A stretch of 64,000 nt of DNA from NCBI GenBank assembly GCA_028023455.1, contig JAQFVV010012416.1, forward strand, positions 8,125,967 to 8,189,966, written 5' to 3'. Below the pieces are notes generated by a model. The model saw nothing but the letters and a program-made list of their open reading frames with translations. It ran no database searches and was not told where the DNA came from. Below are positions 1 through 12,441 of the stretch, one piece after another. A program made the translations under genes and the position numbers. The DNA comes from Epiperipatus broadwayi (Eukaryota; Onychophora; Udeonychophora; Euonychophora; Peripatidae). Within the stretch, counting starts at the first letter, position 1, and the number at the start of each line of letters is the position of its first letter.

Positions 1-339
1 AAAATAGAACCACTATGTAGCTTATGTAAAGTAGTGGATGAAACTATTGGACATATTTTTACTGCTTGCCTATTTTTGAGACCTTCTAGACAAAATATCA
101 TAACCAGAGTACTGCCAGATAACATGAAAATTCTAAGAATCAAGGATGCTACGAGTGGTGTTTTTGCTGCAGTTAGAATGGGAATGTTCCTGCTTTATGC
201 TGTGTTGTTAACTAGAAATTATTTTGTTTTTAAGCAAAGAAGTAAAAAACCATGGGAGGTATGTAAAACATTTATTAGGACTATGTTCAGGGATGGCTTA
301 TTAATGCTGGAAAAGCTCTTCAAGGACATTTGGGGGTAA
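1..339 (+). pseudogene. C-terminal end of a non-LTR retrotransposon ORF2 with CCHC zinc-binding motif (CCHC-LINE copy 1)
   Basis: Frame 1 is open from the window edge to a TAA at 337-339, so the 5' part lies off-window. The first residues give a zinc-binding pattern C-x2-C, then DET, H and C (Cys6, Cys9, His17, Cys22 counting from base 1), which matches the zf-RVT motif found downstream of the reverse transcriptase in several LINE clades. A hydrophobic stretch and the segment LTRNYFVF follow. LTRNYFVF lines up with LSRCKCIF in the copy at 57,584-58,282 and MASYHNKF in the copy at 26,979-27,248. No start codon is proposed, because the ATG/GTG codons here are internal. It is probably an inactive, 5'-truncated or off-window copy; the clade (L1/Tx1-like or other) is not resolved. 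Confidence 0.72.
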
Positions 340-721
340 CTTAGGCTACTGGATGAAGAGCCTATCCTTAGGCATGCTAATTAAAAATTAATTCAAGGTT
401 AAAAAATAAATGGTCCAGTTAGATGGAGAATGACAAAGGATCACTGCCAATTAAAATATGGACTGCACAGTGATCACTAAGTCACTAAATGAAGAGCCAG
501 TTGTTCTGATATAAAACTAGTTGCATAATAATTATAGACTAAGTTTGAACGATGAGCTTCTTGCTCTGATCATGAAATTAATTTGTATAAAACGGGTATA
601 TTTTTTTAATTTGGAAAATTATTTACTAATGATTGTTATAATAGGTGTAACAAATCTAAACAAATGTATACCAACAAGATTTATATTGTAATTGTAGGTA
701 TACTTTCCTTAATAAAAAAAA
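340..721 (+). mobile_element. 3' UTR and poly(A) tail of CCHC-LINE copy 1
   Basis: About 370 bases without an open frame follow the LINE stop codon and end in AATAAA at about 711 running into a run of A up to about 721. Immediately to the right, sequence homologous to an RTE element on the opposite strand begins in the middle of its reverse transcriptase. The simplest reading is that this LINE inserted, poly(A) end last, into RTE copy A. Confidence 0.6.
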
Positions 722-2176
722 AATTCTTTGGTTGGTTGAAATCTAAAGTTACGGTAGACAAATTGTAATTATCTTGGTAAAAATTTTGTATAAAACCGAT
801 AAGACTGATAGATCTGTTATTTTTATTTTTAAAATATTAATAATACTTATTCGAATACAATCATGTCGCACATGCACATCTTTATCATTTAGACATTTGG
901 TATAGCACTTTACCAAAAAAAAAAATTATTTCTTCACCTGATTTTTTTAATATATCGATTATAATTTCATTATTACCTGGAACTTTTCCTGTCTTCATAC
1001 ATTTAATTGCATGTCTCACTTCTTCATTTAAAATCCTGAGCAATTCAGAAGATATAATACATGTAGGAAGTACTTGTTCTTGATTACTATATAATTTTTG
1101 GTAGAACTTTTCTACCCATCTCATGATAGCATCTCTCTTTTTAGTAATAGTTACATCTTTTTTTTTCTTATTGCAAATATAAATTTTCTACCAATATCAA
1201 AATAGACTTTTATACTCTTGAGATTTTTATTCTCTTCTACAGCTTTCTTTGCTAGTTCACAATTATACTTTCTTATATCATTATCAAGTCTTTTTCATAC
1301 TATTTTACAAAATTCTATATATTCAATCCTTTTTAATGTTTCATTTTTATATATCTTCATATTCCTTCTTTTTTTCATAAATTCTCTAGTCTCAATAGAA
1401 ATTTTATTAGGCAGCTATCTTTGTTACAGTTTTTAAAAGTATCCATTATTTTCCTATTAATTTTATTCAAATCTGAATCATGTTCAAAATCTACTAATAC
1501 TTCAAGTGATTTGCAAGTTTTAATTTAAATTCATTAGAATGTCTTTGAAGTTTAGGAATATCATCTGTAAATATTGTTTTTCTTAATACACATAACTTAC
1601 ATCTTACTAATCGATAATCATATCCTATGTTAAATTTATTAAGGACATTACAATCTTGAAATTTGGATGCTCCCATATATATTTCCTTTTAACTATTTTC
1701 TCAAAAAAAAAATTCATAATATAAGTTTTTCTTTTTTTGCAAACTCTACAAGTCTATCTTCTTTCTCATTTCTATTACCATGCCCAAATTTACCTACAGC
1801 ATTTTTATCTTTCATTTGTTTACCAATTCCCACACAAAAGTCTTCCACAACAATTTTAAAATGTTGTTTACTCTGAAGAAAAGCCTTCTGTATATTCATA
1901 TAAAAATGTTCTACTACTTCATCACTATGAGAACTTGTTGGGTCATAAACCTGAATTATCTATATCTGGTATCTTCTATTAAGTTGAATAACTAATCTTG
2001 CCACTCTTTCCAATGCACCATCAATCTCTACAATGTTGTTTTTCAACTTTTTATTTATAATGAATCCTACTCCACTTATACTTCCAATATGTGTGCTTTT
2101 GTAGTAGGGTACATGTCCCCTTTTTAAATCCATTATCTCTTCATCTTTTCATCTAATAATGCCCCATTTAATGAGA
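722..2176 (-). mobile_element. RTE-type LINE copy A, decayed fragment (endonuclease to start of RT)
   Basis: Read on the minus strand, this is colinear with RTE copies C and G. It starts near IKWxII of the endonuclease N-terminus (about 2,170), continues through EN remnants (1,714-1,899, with GNRNEKEDRLVEFAKKEKL), the linker (1,494-1,676) and the pre-RT region (885-1,124, with VRHAIKCMKTGKVPGNNE). It stops at about 722 in the RT finger region, at a HQP-like motif. Many stops and frameshifts make it non-functional. The 5' end is truncated relative to copy C by roughly 150 bases. The missing 3' half is not in the window and is expected further left, beyond the CCHC-LINE that appears to have split it. 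Family assignment is firm from similarity to copies C and G. Confidence 0.85.
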
Positions 2177-5080
2177 CATATAAATATTAACTTAGTTTCA
2201 TTAGATTTAACAGATAGAAAACCATATTGTTAATTAGGTAACATCTTAATCATACCTACAATAATATTACTATAAATATACTTTTTATAAACCTTAGCAA
2301 AAGATGACAGAATTGAAATAGGCATATAATTACGAGGCTAGGATCTATCCACCTTCTTATAAATTGGTATAATCTTAGCTATCTTAAATATGTCATGAAT
2401 AATACATTTCTCTATTGATAAATTAATAATATAATACAATGGTACTACCAAACATTCAGCACAATCCTTAATAATAAAATTAGAAATATTATCATATCCC
2501 ATAGAAAATTTTGCATTAAGTTTAGAAATTGCACTTCGGTAATTTCAAATTTTTTAACATCTATATTCCAAGAACTATCTTTATTAAATTTAATATCAGT
2601 CATATCATTATCAGAAATGTCTAAATACATATCTGAAAGATAATTAACTAGAACATTCATAGAAAGTCGAATTGTATTGCATTATACCTATAATTTTTAT
2701 TTCCAATTATATTAAGAATTTATTCCTAAAATTTTCTTCAACCCTATTTAAATTATCATAATCTTCTTATAAAGTCTTAGTAAAAGAACACAAATCATTA
2801 AATTTCTTATACAATTCTCAATCATTAATTAACTTATAAAACCTATGGGGATTTATGCTTTTTATTTAAACCCTTACACAGTTCCTTGGAAAACCATTTA
2901 GGATATTTATTAATAGTATTCAAATAATGCATAACATTAACATTTTGATCTAGACAATTTTGAAATAGACTAATAAACTCATTTGCCACTTTATTTGGAT
3001 CCTTATCTATCAAAATTACATTCCAGTCAATATCTTCAAGTGCTTTATAAAGACCAAATTAGTCACCATGTTTGTAATTTTTATTACTATTTACTATAGG
3101 CTTTATATGTTCATGAGAACAATCTATTACAAGTTGCAAAGGTGGATGATAAGGATCAGGAAAGAAAAGAGCTTGATTAGTTTTCTTGCAATTCAAATCA
3201 ATCTTAGTACTAACCAATAAGTCCAACATACCACCCCTAAAATTAATGATATTATTAAGTTGAATTAATATAACCAACTCAACAAAAAAATTTCAATCTA
3301 TAAAATTTATTATTATTACTAATAGTCTTATTGCTATGTATTGAGTAATCAACATCATTAGAATCCCAACTATAATAATATATTTATATTTCGCTAATAT
3401 ATCCTCTACCTTAACCAAATATGCATCTAAATCATTCAAAGGCAAAGTGGGTCAAAGATATATAGTACTTGATAATATTTTATCTTTATTTTTTAAACCA
3501 ACTTCAATCCAATAAGATTCAATATTATTATCATTAATAAATAACTGTCTATGCATTATGTCATTTTTAATACTAATCAAAGTACTGCTTCCTCTTGTTT
3601 CATTAATATAATTTTTATAGCATCTATATACACAATATCTATTATCAAATATACTAGTATTATCAGTTTCTTCTCTTAACCAAATATCCATTAAAAAATA
3701 ATATCATATTAATTTAATAACAATTCATATTTAAAATCACTTGTCTTAGTTCTAAGATGATGCATATTTTGATAATAATAATAATACACGAATTGCTATT
3801 TATTAGAAAGATTATTTTGCAAATTTATATCCTGCACTGTCATGCTACTTTCTCAACCTTATCAGTTAATATATCTTCACTCTCTTCTTCAATAGTCTTA
3901 TTAATATTTAATATAGCATCACTCTGTGTATTATTAACTATATCAGTATTAAGATTTCTTAAATATTTTAAATTACCATAGAATCACAATATCACAGCAC
4001 CCTCAGGCCAAAAGCCACTAGCATTAACTTTATCAGATTCACATTTTTGTATAAATCAATAAAATGAATAATAATTTAGACCTAGTGTTGAGTTTATACC
4101 ACACACTATTTATATATAAAGTATTTTTCAAATATATAATCATTATCTATTGTAGTCAGAATTTTTTTTTAAATTTCATTCTTGTTTTAACAGCTTTCAA
4201 TACTTAATTAACTTGATTATCTATAATAGGAGAAAAATTTGCATTTTTAACATTTTCTTGTCTATTCTTTCCATAAATCATAGTTTTATAACTTTCATTT
4301 CTTTTACCTGCACAATCTTTCAAACAAAAGACATATGGCCATTTTAGATATTTTGTCCCCATTAAAAATCTGCAATGATTCATTAAATCCAGTGGAACAG
4401 GTAGATCTAAAATCATGATCATATGACATTTTATTTATTTTCTTATTTTTACTTTATTTTTTGTTCATTCAATTTAAAATTAGATTTAGTATCAATGACA
4501 TTAATCATATCTGATTTCTTTTGTAATTTATCTATTCTTTCATTAGAATTCATATTTACCTTAAACAGTGTGGGGGGGGGTCTGAATCAGCAATAACAAA
4601 CTCTTCCACTTGACTTTCTTTGTTTAAAACAACAGAATTTCCTTCAACAATTGTGCCATAATCATTATTTTGATTTGAATCCAAATTATTAACTGATATA
4701 TTTAATTATGTATTTTTCATAATGTTTACTTCTTTCAATAATTTCATTTCACTTGATAAGTTTGTAACAATATTTAAAATGCCACTTTAGTTCAATTTTT
4801 TTTTCCTTTATCAAAATTATGATTGTTTACAGTAACTAATTCTTCAGTAGATATATCATTGATTTTTATTAATTTACAAATGCTATTACCTCTACTTCCC
4901 AATAAATTTTATCCATCAAAAATTTCCAATTTTTATGAATCATTACCTCCGATTCAATATTCTCCATTTTGTTTTCAATGGCTTCCATTGTGTTGCCAAT
5001 ACTTGAATTATGATCATATTTATCACAAATATAAGACTCCATTTCTACTTTATTTTTATACAAATTTTATTACAATATAT
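2177..5080 (-). mobile_element. Decayed jockey/CR1-like non-LTR retrotransposon (ORF1, endonuclease, start of RT)
   Basis: On the minus strand several broken frames appear in LINE order. 4,869-5,063 and about 4,430-4,790 are acidic or coiled-coil-like and may be ORF1. 4,204-4,422 is Cys-bearing and unrecognised (FLMGTKYLKWPYVFCLKDC). 3,452-3,691 resembles an APE-type endonuclease (DIWLREET at its start, GSSTLISIKND within). 3,059-3,277 has the endonuclease-end signature MLDLLVSTK. About 2,880-3,040 contains YPKWFSKEL, typical of the EN-RT linker of jockey/CR1-type elements. 2,200-2,660 shows RT motifs like NYxPISILSS and QYGF. Homology ends at about 2,177, where RTE copy A begins, so the RT core is missing. 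Stops are numerous; this is an old fossil. Clade is inferred from motif style only. Confidence 0.68.
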
Positions 5081-6540
5081 GCCTATAACTACATGTTGAA
5101 ATAACATAAAATTAATCAAACCAAGCTTATAATTTCAAAATACCAAAAGCTTATAACGTCTAAAATAAGAATTTTATTACAATACATGCCTATAACCACT
5201 TGCATATTAATTTTATAATTAAGTGGATTTTTTCTTACCAAAAAGAAACTGTGATGCTGTACACTGTTTTTGTTGCATATAGTTAGAAAAAAAATGGAGA
5301 TAGGAAAAAATAGTGTTGTTCACATTTGATTTTCTGACATGGATATCTGATCTACACTTGATCATGTGAAGTCCTTATAAAATTTGCACTTTAATTTTTT
5401 TTAATTATTGATGTAAATTGTAATTTTGTAATGAATGGTCATATCACTACCAGGTGTGAATTATTTAATGTCATTTATTGCTTGGATGGTTTTGTGCAAT
5501 CCTTAGAACTCAAAATGATTATGAGCAGATTCTAAATTGGTACAGTAAAATATTTATTTATTAATTAACACTTTTATCAATTTTAAGCTTTTTTTAATTA
5601 GGTTTTTATACATTTTGAATATAAGATGACAAATTAAGTTTTTCCCTATAGGAATCAACTGTAATTGCTTATTTTTTATGTGAGATTTTGATTAATGAGG
5701 CCTTAAGTGAAAGCAATTGAATCCACTGTCTGGAGTAAAGAAATACATATAATTTTTTATTAGTTTTTTATTTGTATCAATTATCTATGTAGCAATTTTT
5801 AGTAAAGTGTGAGTTATGTTTTTATTAACCTCATTTAAGTATGAGCCATTTTAAATGACTATTGGTATTTTAAAATGATTTACAAATTTTAGTTCTAAAT
5901 TACATTGGAATATTTCTGAAGGTTAGAGATATTAACTATCAATAGCTTTCTTAATAAATTTGGTTTTCATAGCTTTGAATTAATGTAGGAAATACTTCTC
6001 CCTAAACTGCAATGGTTACAACTGATATGAGATACTGCTATAAATTAACATATGCTTTAATTTCATACATTTTAAACAGGTATCTGTTTCAGTACCTTGC
6101 TAAGTATTTCTCTACTTTGCAAAAATCAAAATATTTTAAATTTAGTTTGGTGTATATAATTTTTATGGCCCCTTTTTGGGTTAGTAATATACCACTTGTG
6201 GTAAATTTTCTTTGTCTTCTGTAAATTATCATTCATTTTCAGTGGTGAAACTAATAAGCTATGATAGTCTTAAAATATATATTTAATAATCAAAATATAA
6301 TCCATTTCGCTGCGGCTTTATTTGGATTCTTTCTTATCTGTTTCTTGATAATTGACATATAATATATATTTTTTTTATAAATTTATTTAATGAATTAAAA
6401 AGCATTTTTTATAAAAATGATATTGAAAAGCTAATGAATTTAATCTCATCATTTTTATTAATAGAGACATTGATAGGTTGCAAAAAAGTATATAATTATT
6501 TATGTCTAAGTAATCTGATCAAAGGCAAATGACAATCTAA
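5081..6540. other. AT-rich stretch without recognisable features
   Basis: No frame longer than about 70 codons and no repeat structure was recognised. The plus-strand frame at 6,012-6,224 is a chance frame of hydrophobic, T-rich codons. Composition is uniform low-GC. Confidence 0.6.
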
Positions 6541-6550
6541 ATGTATGTTT

Positions 6551-6650
6551 TGTTAATAATTTTCATTAGTCATTTATTAGTCTAGGGATTATCCACTTAA
6601 CATTGTGTAGTATAATTTTCATTACATCACTCTTACCGGTTTCTATTTCT
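6551..6650 (+). repeat. Direct repeat, left member (flanks the AGAT array)
   Basis: About 100 bases beginning TAATAATTTTCATTAGTCAT recur at about 7,184-7,285 in the same orientation with scattered substitutions, including the blocks ATTAGTC and CATTACATCACTCT (here) versus CACTACACCACTCT (there). The two copies bracket the (AGAT)n array. Confidence 0.65.
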
Positions 6651-6697
6651 TTTAACACTTTGTGGAGGTGTAATCATAGACGCATGACCCTTGTTAA

Positions 6698-6736
6698 AAA
6701 GATGTATGATTCCTAGAAAGATGTATGATTCCTAGG
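6698..6736 (+). repeat. 19-bp tandem duplication
   Basis: AAAGATGTATGATTCCTAG occurs twice in a row, apparently without mismatch. It lies just left of the hairpin-family fragment at 6,738-6,780. Confidence 0.8.
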
Positions 6737-6737
6737 A

Positions 6738-6780
6738 TGCATATTTCATGCTGAATCAGTACTCATCATTTGGCCCAGAT
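6738..6780 (+). repeat. Fragment of hairpin family H40 next to the AGAT array
   Basis: The stretch containing TATTTCATGCTGAATCAGTA and then CTCATCATTTGGCCCAGA matches the centre of the hairpin element at 40,556-40,792 (TATTTCATGCTGAACCAGCA, CTCATCAGTTAGACCAGC). Confidence 0.6.
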
Positions 6781-6815
6781 CGCATTTTTTTACACATGTA
6801 TTTATCATTTTTCAG

Positions 6816-7114
<299 letters not shown>

Positions 7115-7183
7115 TACAGTTTAATTGATGTGTCAAACTTAGTGCCCTCGCAATTTTGACACAAACCACTTAATCCGAAGTTT

Positions 7184-7285
7184 ATTAATAATTTTTATTA
7201 GTCATTCATTAGACTAGAGATTATTCACGTAATGAATAATATTTCTGTACTGTAATTTTCACTACACCACTCTCATTAACGAGTC
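7184..7285 (+). repeat. Direct repeat, right member (flanks the AGAT array)
   Basis: Second copy of the roughly 100-base unit at 6,551-6,650, same orientation, about 630 bases downstream. The array and the hairpin-family fragment lie between them. Confidence 0.65.
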
Positions 7286-8416
7286 AATAATTTCTTTAGA
7301 TATATAAATTCTCGTTATTAACATTTGAAAAATCAAATAAATTTGAAACAAATTTCTATATCTGTAAACTTTTAATTTCACTAGAATCTGACATGATTTT
7401 AAGTTTAAAATAGTAATAATAACCAATGAAAATATTTCAACTTCTGTTTTCATCAAAATATAAAATTATCATCGTATTATGCGTGTTATGTCAATTTAAA
7501 TTAAAAATTCATTTATAAATCTGCACATGCATATCTACAGATTTTTATTAAAATGATTATTTTTCTCCAACTAAATCCAATTTTTTATTGAAATTTTATT
7601 TTTAAACTGCATTGTTTAGCTCGTACATTATATAATGAATAATCGACACTCTAAAACGTTGATGAGATATATGAAATTTATTGTTTAACTGAATTTGTAA
7701 ACGGATATTAAGATTATAAATACAATTATTGACGATGGTTTGACATTTTTCCAATAAAAACAATAATTTGATTAGATTAATTAGCAAGCATAATAATACG
7801 CTACAAAGATATTGTTTTAGTCAAAAACATAAATGTGTATATGTTAGAATAAAAACATATACAGTTCACAATATTTAACGATTATTTATTTATAAAATCC
7901 TCACCGTGCAGCGGTGTTCACCCAGATATGTAATGATTTCTTTGTCGTTTCTTGAAGTATAAGTGTGTGTGTGTGTGTGTGTGTGTTAAAGGTTATTTAA
8001 TTGCTGCTTTGCTATCTATATCGCATGTGCATTTAATTTACTTTAATGATTTAAGATTAACAAATAATAATGAGAGTTTATATATACATGAATACCTTCG
8101 ATTTCTCTTACGCACTGACAAGGTATTAAAGATTTCATAATTAATCATTCATACAGAGAATAAATAGGTAAAATAAGCAAATGTATTAATATATGTAAAT
8201 TGGTGTTATTATTGTTATTATTATTTTAATATTCAATCATTAAACTAAATAAACACAGTGAAATATAATCTAAATAATTCTATGCATAATAAAAACTTCT
8301 TCAACAGCCACCTCTTCTTCTCTGCTTAAAAAAAAAAAACAAAGAAAAAATAAATCACGATTCACTAGGCTTGCCAATTGATTGATGATGATGAATTTTT
8401 AGCGGTTTTTTTTTAT
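7286..8416. other. AT-rich stretch with one (GT)n microsatellite
   Basis: Apart from (GT)12 at 7,963-7,986, I see no gene or repeat. The short frames at 7,262-7,456, 7,602-7,787 and 7,952-8,140 lack protein-like character. Confidence 0.6.
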
Positions 8417-8581
8417 TACTTTACATTCTAGCTAATAGCAGTTAGTTATCCATTTATTGATCAATATTGAATGACTCGCTGATGACTCGCTGAAATAACT
8501 ATCAAATGGTTATTTCGGCGCGTCATCCAATATTGGTCAATAAATGGGTAACTAACTGATATTAGGTAGAACGTAAAACAA
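8417..8581. repeat. Hairpin (MITE-like) element, arms about 70 bp
   Basis: The left arm (about 8,417-8,500) and right arm (about 8,505-8,581) are reverse complements: CAGTTAGTTATCCATTTATT on the left pairs with the complement of AATAAATGGGTAACTAACTG on the right. The left arm has an extra 12-base duplication (TGACTCGCTGA repeated). No coding capacity. No clear target-site duplication was seen. Confidence 0.75.
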
Positions 8582-9269
8582 TAATCTTAAAACTTTCTTA
8601 AAACATAGAAAACTTTCCAAGATTCAGCCAACCAGATTCCGATTCCCGATAATTGGCAAAATAATTGGATATACCTGCCTGCCACAAAGTATTTAATATA
8701 TAAAGATAGTGATGGGTGCTTATAAGCAAAAGCTAGATCTAAGACTACTATTGCCTTATTTTACCAAAAATGAAAATCATTATCCTTGATGGCCTCACAT
8801 TTAACTCTTTTTAAATATCTTATTTCTAGGCGAATTCTACTTTAGCATTTCTTAATAAGAAAACTGAAGAAAAAAATATCTACTCTTCGGTGTGCAATTA
8901 TGAATATGTGTGTTCATATATTTCTGTTTTTGTTGTTGTTGTTCTTTTATTTTCTTGTTAAAAATAACAAGACACCCATTTTCTAACCCACATTGAATGG
9001 AGGACTAAATTGCTATGAATTGGTTTATTTAAAAAGTCTTAAATTTGTTTGAAAATCTTTATCTATCTAAAAAAAAAAAGTTTCATTTAGACTCAAATCT
9101 TAGATAATAGACATATAACCAATTGTGATAATTAAGTTCTTTTTTTTTTAACCCATTATAATATTTTAAATAGAAATACAGTGATCGATTGTGAGATTTT
9201 ATGCTATATTAAATTTATTTATAAGGAAATAGTAAACATAATGAATATTAATTCCCAAAAATATGGAGG

Positions 9270-9372
9270 CAAAAGTGTTGGTAGCCGAGGGGTCAGCGCA
9301 GCTGCCTTGCATTAGTCGCGGATTCGCTTCCCGGACGATGCTTTGACATATGAAACAGTAATAAATAAATAA
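9270..9372 (+). mobile_element. tRNA-derived SINE copy S1
   Basis: A-box-like TAGCCGAGGGGTCAGCGC and B-box-like GGATTCGCTTCCC are spaced as in tRNA genes, followed by GCTTTGACAT and a short (ATAA)n tail. It matches the other SINEs here (S2-S6). Confidence 0.75.
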
Positions 9373-9526
9373 CAGTATAACCTAAACGCATTTGTGATCC
9401 CATGACTGGCGACTTTGTAACTTCCGCTATGTAACGTGTTATTTAAATTATACTTTTGAATGAGTGCTCAACAAAAAGAATGTATTTAGGTTGTACTGCT
9501 ATTTATTAAGTACTGTTTATCTCTGT

Positions 9527-9624
9527 ATTTTTTTTTATGTCATAGCATCGGCTGGGACTCGAACACACACCCGTCTGCAACCAACTACTTGCTTGCAAGG
9601 CATATGCGATGACCTCTCGGCTAA
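9527..9624 (-). mobile_element. tRNA-derived SINE copy S2
   Basis: On the minus strand: A box TAGCCGAGAGGTCATCGC, the spacer with CTTGCAAGCAAGTAGTTGG, B box GTTCGAGTCCC, then GATGCTATGACAT and an A-rich tail (poly-T at 9,527-9,538 on plus). Closest relative in the window is S3. It lies inverted to S1, about 155 bases away. Confidence 0.8.
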
Positions 9625-9629
9625 TTAAT

Positions 9630-11890
9630 ATTCCTTGTGTTTACATTTATCAGAAGGAGTGATAGAGGGTTTTTTAAAGAAATAGTACTATAAAAGAGAG
9701 ATTAATTATGGCTATAGTTTAGTAAATTAAGTATTGTACTCCATTACATTTTTTTATCCTGAGCATTTTGAAACAATTGGAAGAGCATCTGACTTGGGAT
9801 CAGGCTGTTCCATGATCGATTTTGGTGCTCCCATTTTTGGCATTCCAATTTTTTATGAACTCCCTAGCAATAAAGCCATATGCCTTTTTGTTTTATATTT
9901 TTATATGTATTTGTATATTTTAAAACTGAAATTAAAAAAAAAAAGATTTCCCTAAATCTCAACTCATCCTTATTACTAAGAATAAATTAATGATTAATTC
10001 TCAATATATGATTGATAAATTCAAAATCCATTGTAACTATACCATTTTTCTTCATCAATTTTTGGATAGGAATTTATCACTTACAAGCTTCTTGGTGATT
10101 CTGCAGTGTCACCTGGTGGCTTGTCCAGTGTGACAAAAAAGTATTATTTTTTACATTAAACTTACTTAATTGCTAAATCAGATTAAGACTTCTGTACTGG
10201 GAATTCAAACCAATTAGCCAATGGGTTTTTTTCTCTGTTTTTTTTTTTTAGCCTGGAAGTTTTTTTTTGAAGGCTTAATAATTAACAAAATTTTATAAAG
10301 AAATCTGTAGAGATTCCAATCAAAAGATGTGATCATCAACTGCTTTATTAAGTTCTACCATATATTGATGGTCATCAGTTCATAGTTTGTGATTGGCCAC
10401 CTTTGCATAGATTGGTGGATAACAAATTCCATTTATGAAGCAGAAGAACACAATGACATGGGTTATCCTAAATCTGTTGATGAAACTTCATTTACATCTA
10501 TGAATATCAAATCCATCTGGATTTATTGTTGGATGGAAAAAAGAAATTTGTTTAGAACCTCATGAGAATTCCATTTCTTTATGCCATAATTATTCAATTG
10601 TAGATTTTTGGTTGAACATTCAAATAAGAAAATCTTGATTTGAGATGTAGCTTAAGAAATAAAACAATATTTTGAGTTATTGGAAAGTTTGATTTGCTTT
10701 TAATTTTTATATACCTATTTCTGCAAAGCAATTTCTCTTCTGATATTTGGTGAAAAAATATGTAAAAAAACAGAATGTTAAAGTGGGAGTGTAGACTTGA
10801 ATATACCAATAATATTTCTCTTCAGTTGAGTATTCAGAGTTTAGTATAAATTTTTTTTTTATCTAAACAGTGGAACCAAATTACCTAGCAAAATAAAAAG
10901 TTGTCTTTTCTGGCAATTTCCAGAGATTATAAATTGTTAATTTAGCCTTTGCTTTTATATTAAGATTTTCTCTTGTCCATCCAATAAAAATATTTTATAT
11001 TGTTTAGGTATATCAAATTCAAAAATATATATTGGTGTTCAAAATTTTTCTATAAAAAAATCTAATACATCTTTTGAGGTTTTTTTCTTAAAATTATTAA
11101 ATATTAACTCATTTTTCTTCATGCTTAAAAGATTGAATAATAGTTCTCAAAAGACTTTTTAAAGAATATTCTGAATTAATGACATTCTTTTAGATAAGTC
11201 ACTATGTTAGGTGAGAGGCATTCAATATAATTTCTAGCTAATTGTTATTGCTAAGGTATGGTAATAGCTCTGTCTCAAGAGCTGTGAATCTTACTATTGA
11301 TTTAACCTTTCTTACAAGTTATACTTTTTTTAAGTCTCTAATTTTTACATTTTTTATTCTAAACAAGATTTCAATAAATATAGTTAGTTTAAAAATAAAT
11401 TATTAACTTTGTGAATAATAAAAATAATTAATAAACAGAAATAATTTATCTTGGTGGAATGAATAAATAATGATTAATGCAAAACTTGATATTTTCAGAT
11501 ATATTTTTCTAAAATATAACTCATATAAATTAAAATTCTCTTATAATTATATAAAAAAATCAATAAAATATTTGAACAATAGCACTGACAGCTTTTTATA
11601 GTGTTTTGGTACTTCCCTATTAGACCTTCAACATAAAGTAGATGGTAGGCCTTTTCACATCTGCAATAAATGTATAACCTTGTGATCATATCAAGTAAAC
11701 CCTGTGATGTTATCCGATGTGGTATCAAAACACTTTTTTTAAAATCCAATCTTGTATCAAAATGTGTTCTTTTTTGGGATATTTTTTGACAGTCTCGGTT
11801 ATTGTCCAGATTTTATTCTGACAACAGCTTTTATCATAGTTTTAATTCAAGGTTAGTTATTGTCTAGATTTCAATTGCATTCTATAGTTT
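9630..11890. other. Non-coding AT-rich stretch
   Basis: Short frames (9,734-9,955; 10,594-10,809; 11,495-11,749) have neither conserved motifs nor coding-like composition. No repeat family recognised. Confidence 0.55.
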
Positions 11891-11894
11891 TACT

Positions 11895-12260
11895 TCAAGA
11901 TTTCAATTGCATTTTTGCTTGATTCATTTGATTTAAATGATTAAGTATGTGTAGTTTTTCTTTTTTTTTCTTTTGATTTTCTTTGTTACCATTAGAATTA
12001 ATAATAGGACAGTGGAAACTCTGACAGAAGCTATCAAACAAAATGTAGAAAAGGGTTTCACCATAAATTTGGATTGTTGGAAGACCTATAAAAGTGATGA
12101 ATTGAAAAATGCCAGTTACATCATTTTCATGTGAACTATAAATATAATTTTGTGAATCCAGAAACTGGGGTTCACACACAAAACATTGAATGACTTTGGG
12201 GTTCAGTGAAATGGCAAAATAAGCACCAGTGAGGAACAGCACAGCAATATCTAGATTCAT
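11895..12260 (-). CDS. Candidate exon: signal peptide followed by a CxxC start, secreted protein, unverified
   Basis: A 121-codon frame begins with ATG at 12,260. Residues 1 to about 25 read as a signal peptide (charged start MNLD, then IAVLFLTGAYFAI), followed by VIQCFVCEP. A cleaved signal directly followed by I/L-x-C-x-x-C is how Ly6/uPAR (three-finger) proteins begin, but the rest of the Cys pattern is not visible, so only the first exon would be present. The region encoding residues 1-35 is richer in G+C than its surroundings. The 3' third (KENQKKKKEKL) is low-complexity and probably intronic. No splice donor can be fixed by eye. It could equally be a chance frame. Confidence 0.28.
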   Translation of the reverse strand: MNLDIAVLFLTGAYFAISLNPKVIQCFVCEPQFLDSQNYIYSSHENDVTGIFQFITFIGLPTIQIYGETLFYILFDSFCQSFHCPIINSNGNKENQKKKKEKLHILNHLNQMNQAKMQLKS

Positions 12261-12441
12261 GTTTAGCTAAATTTATGTGGTGGAGACTTCATAAAGATGA
12301 CAATGCATTCATTTCTGTACTGAATAAAATCAAAAAAATATCTCCATCAAAATGCCCTGAACAATTAATAAAAGTGTTCCAATTTTACCATATTTCTTTA
12401 TTTCATGATTATTTTTTTATATATATTTTTAAAAATATATA

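Noticed and set aside
9734-9955. A 73-codon plus frame
   Set aside because: No domain, ends in a poly-lysine from an A run, and base composition equals the flanks.
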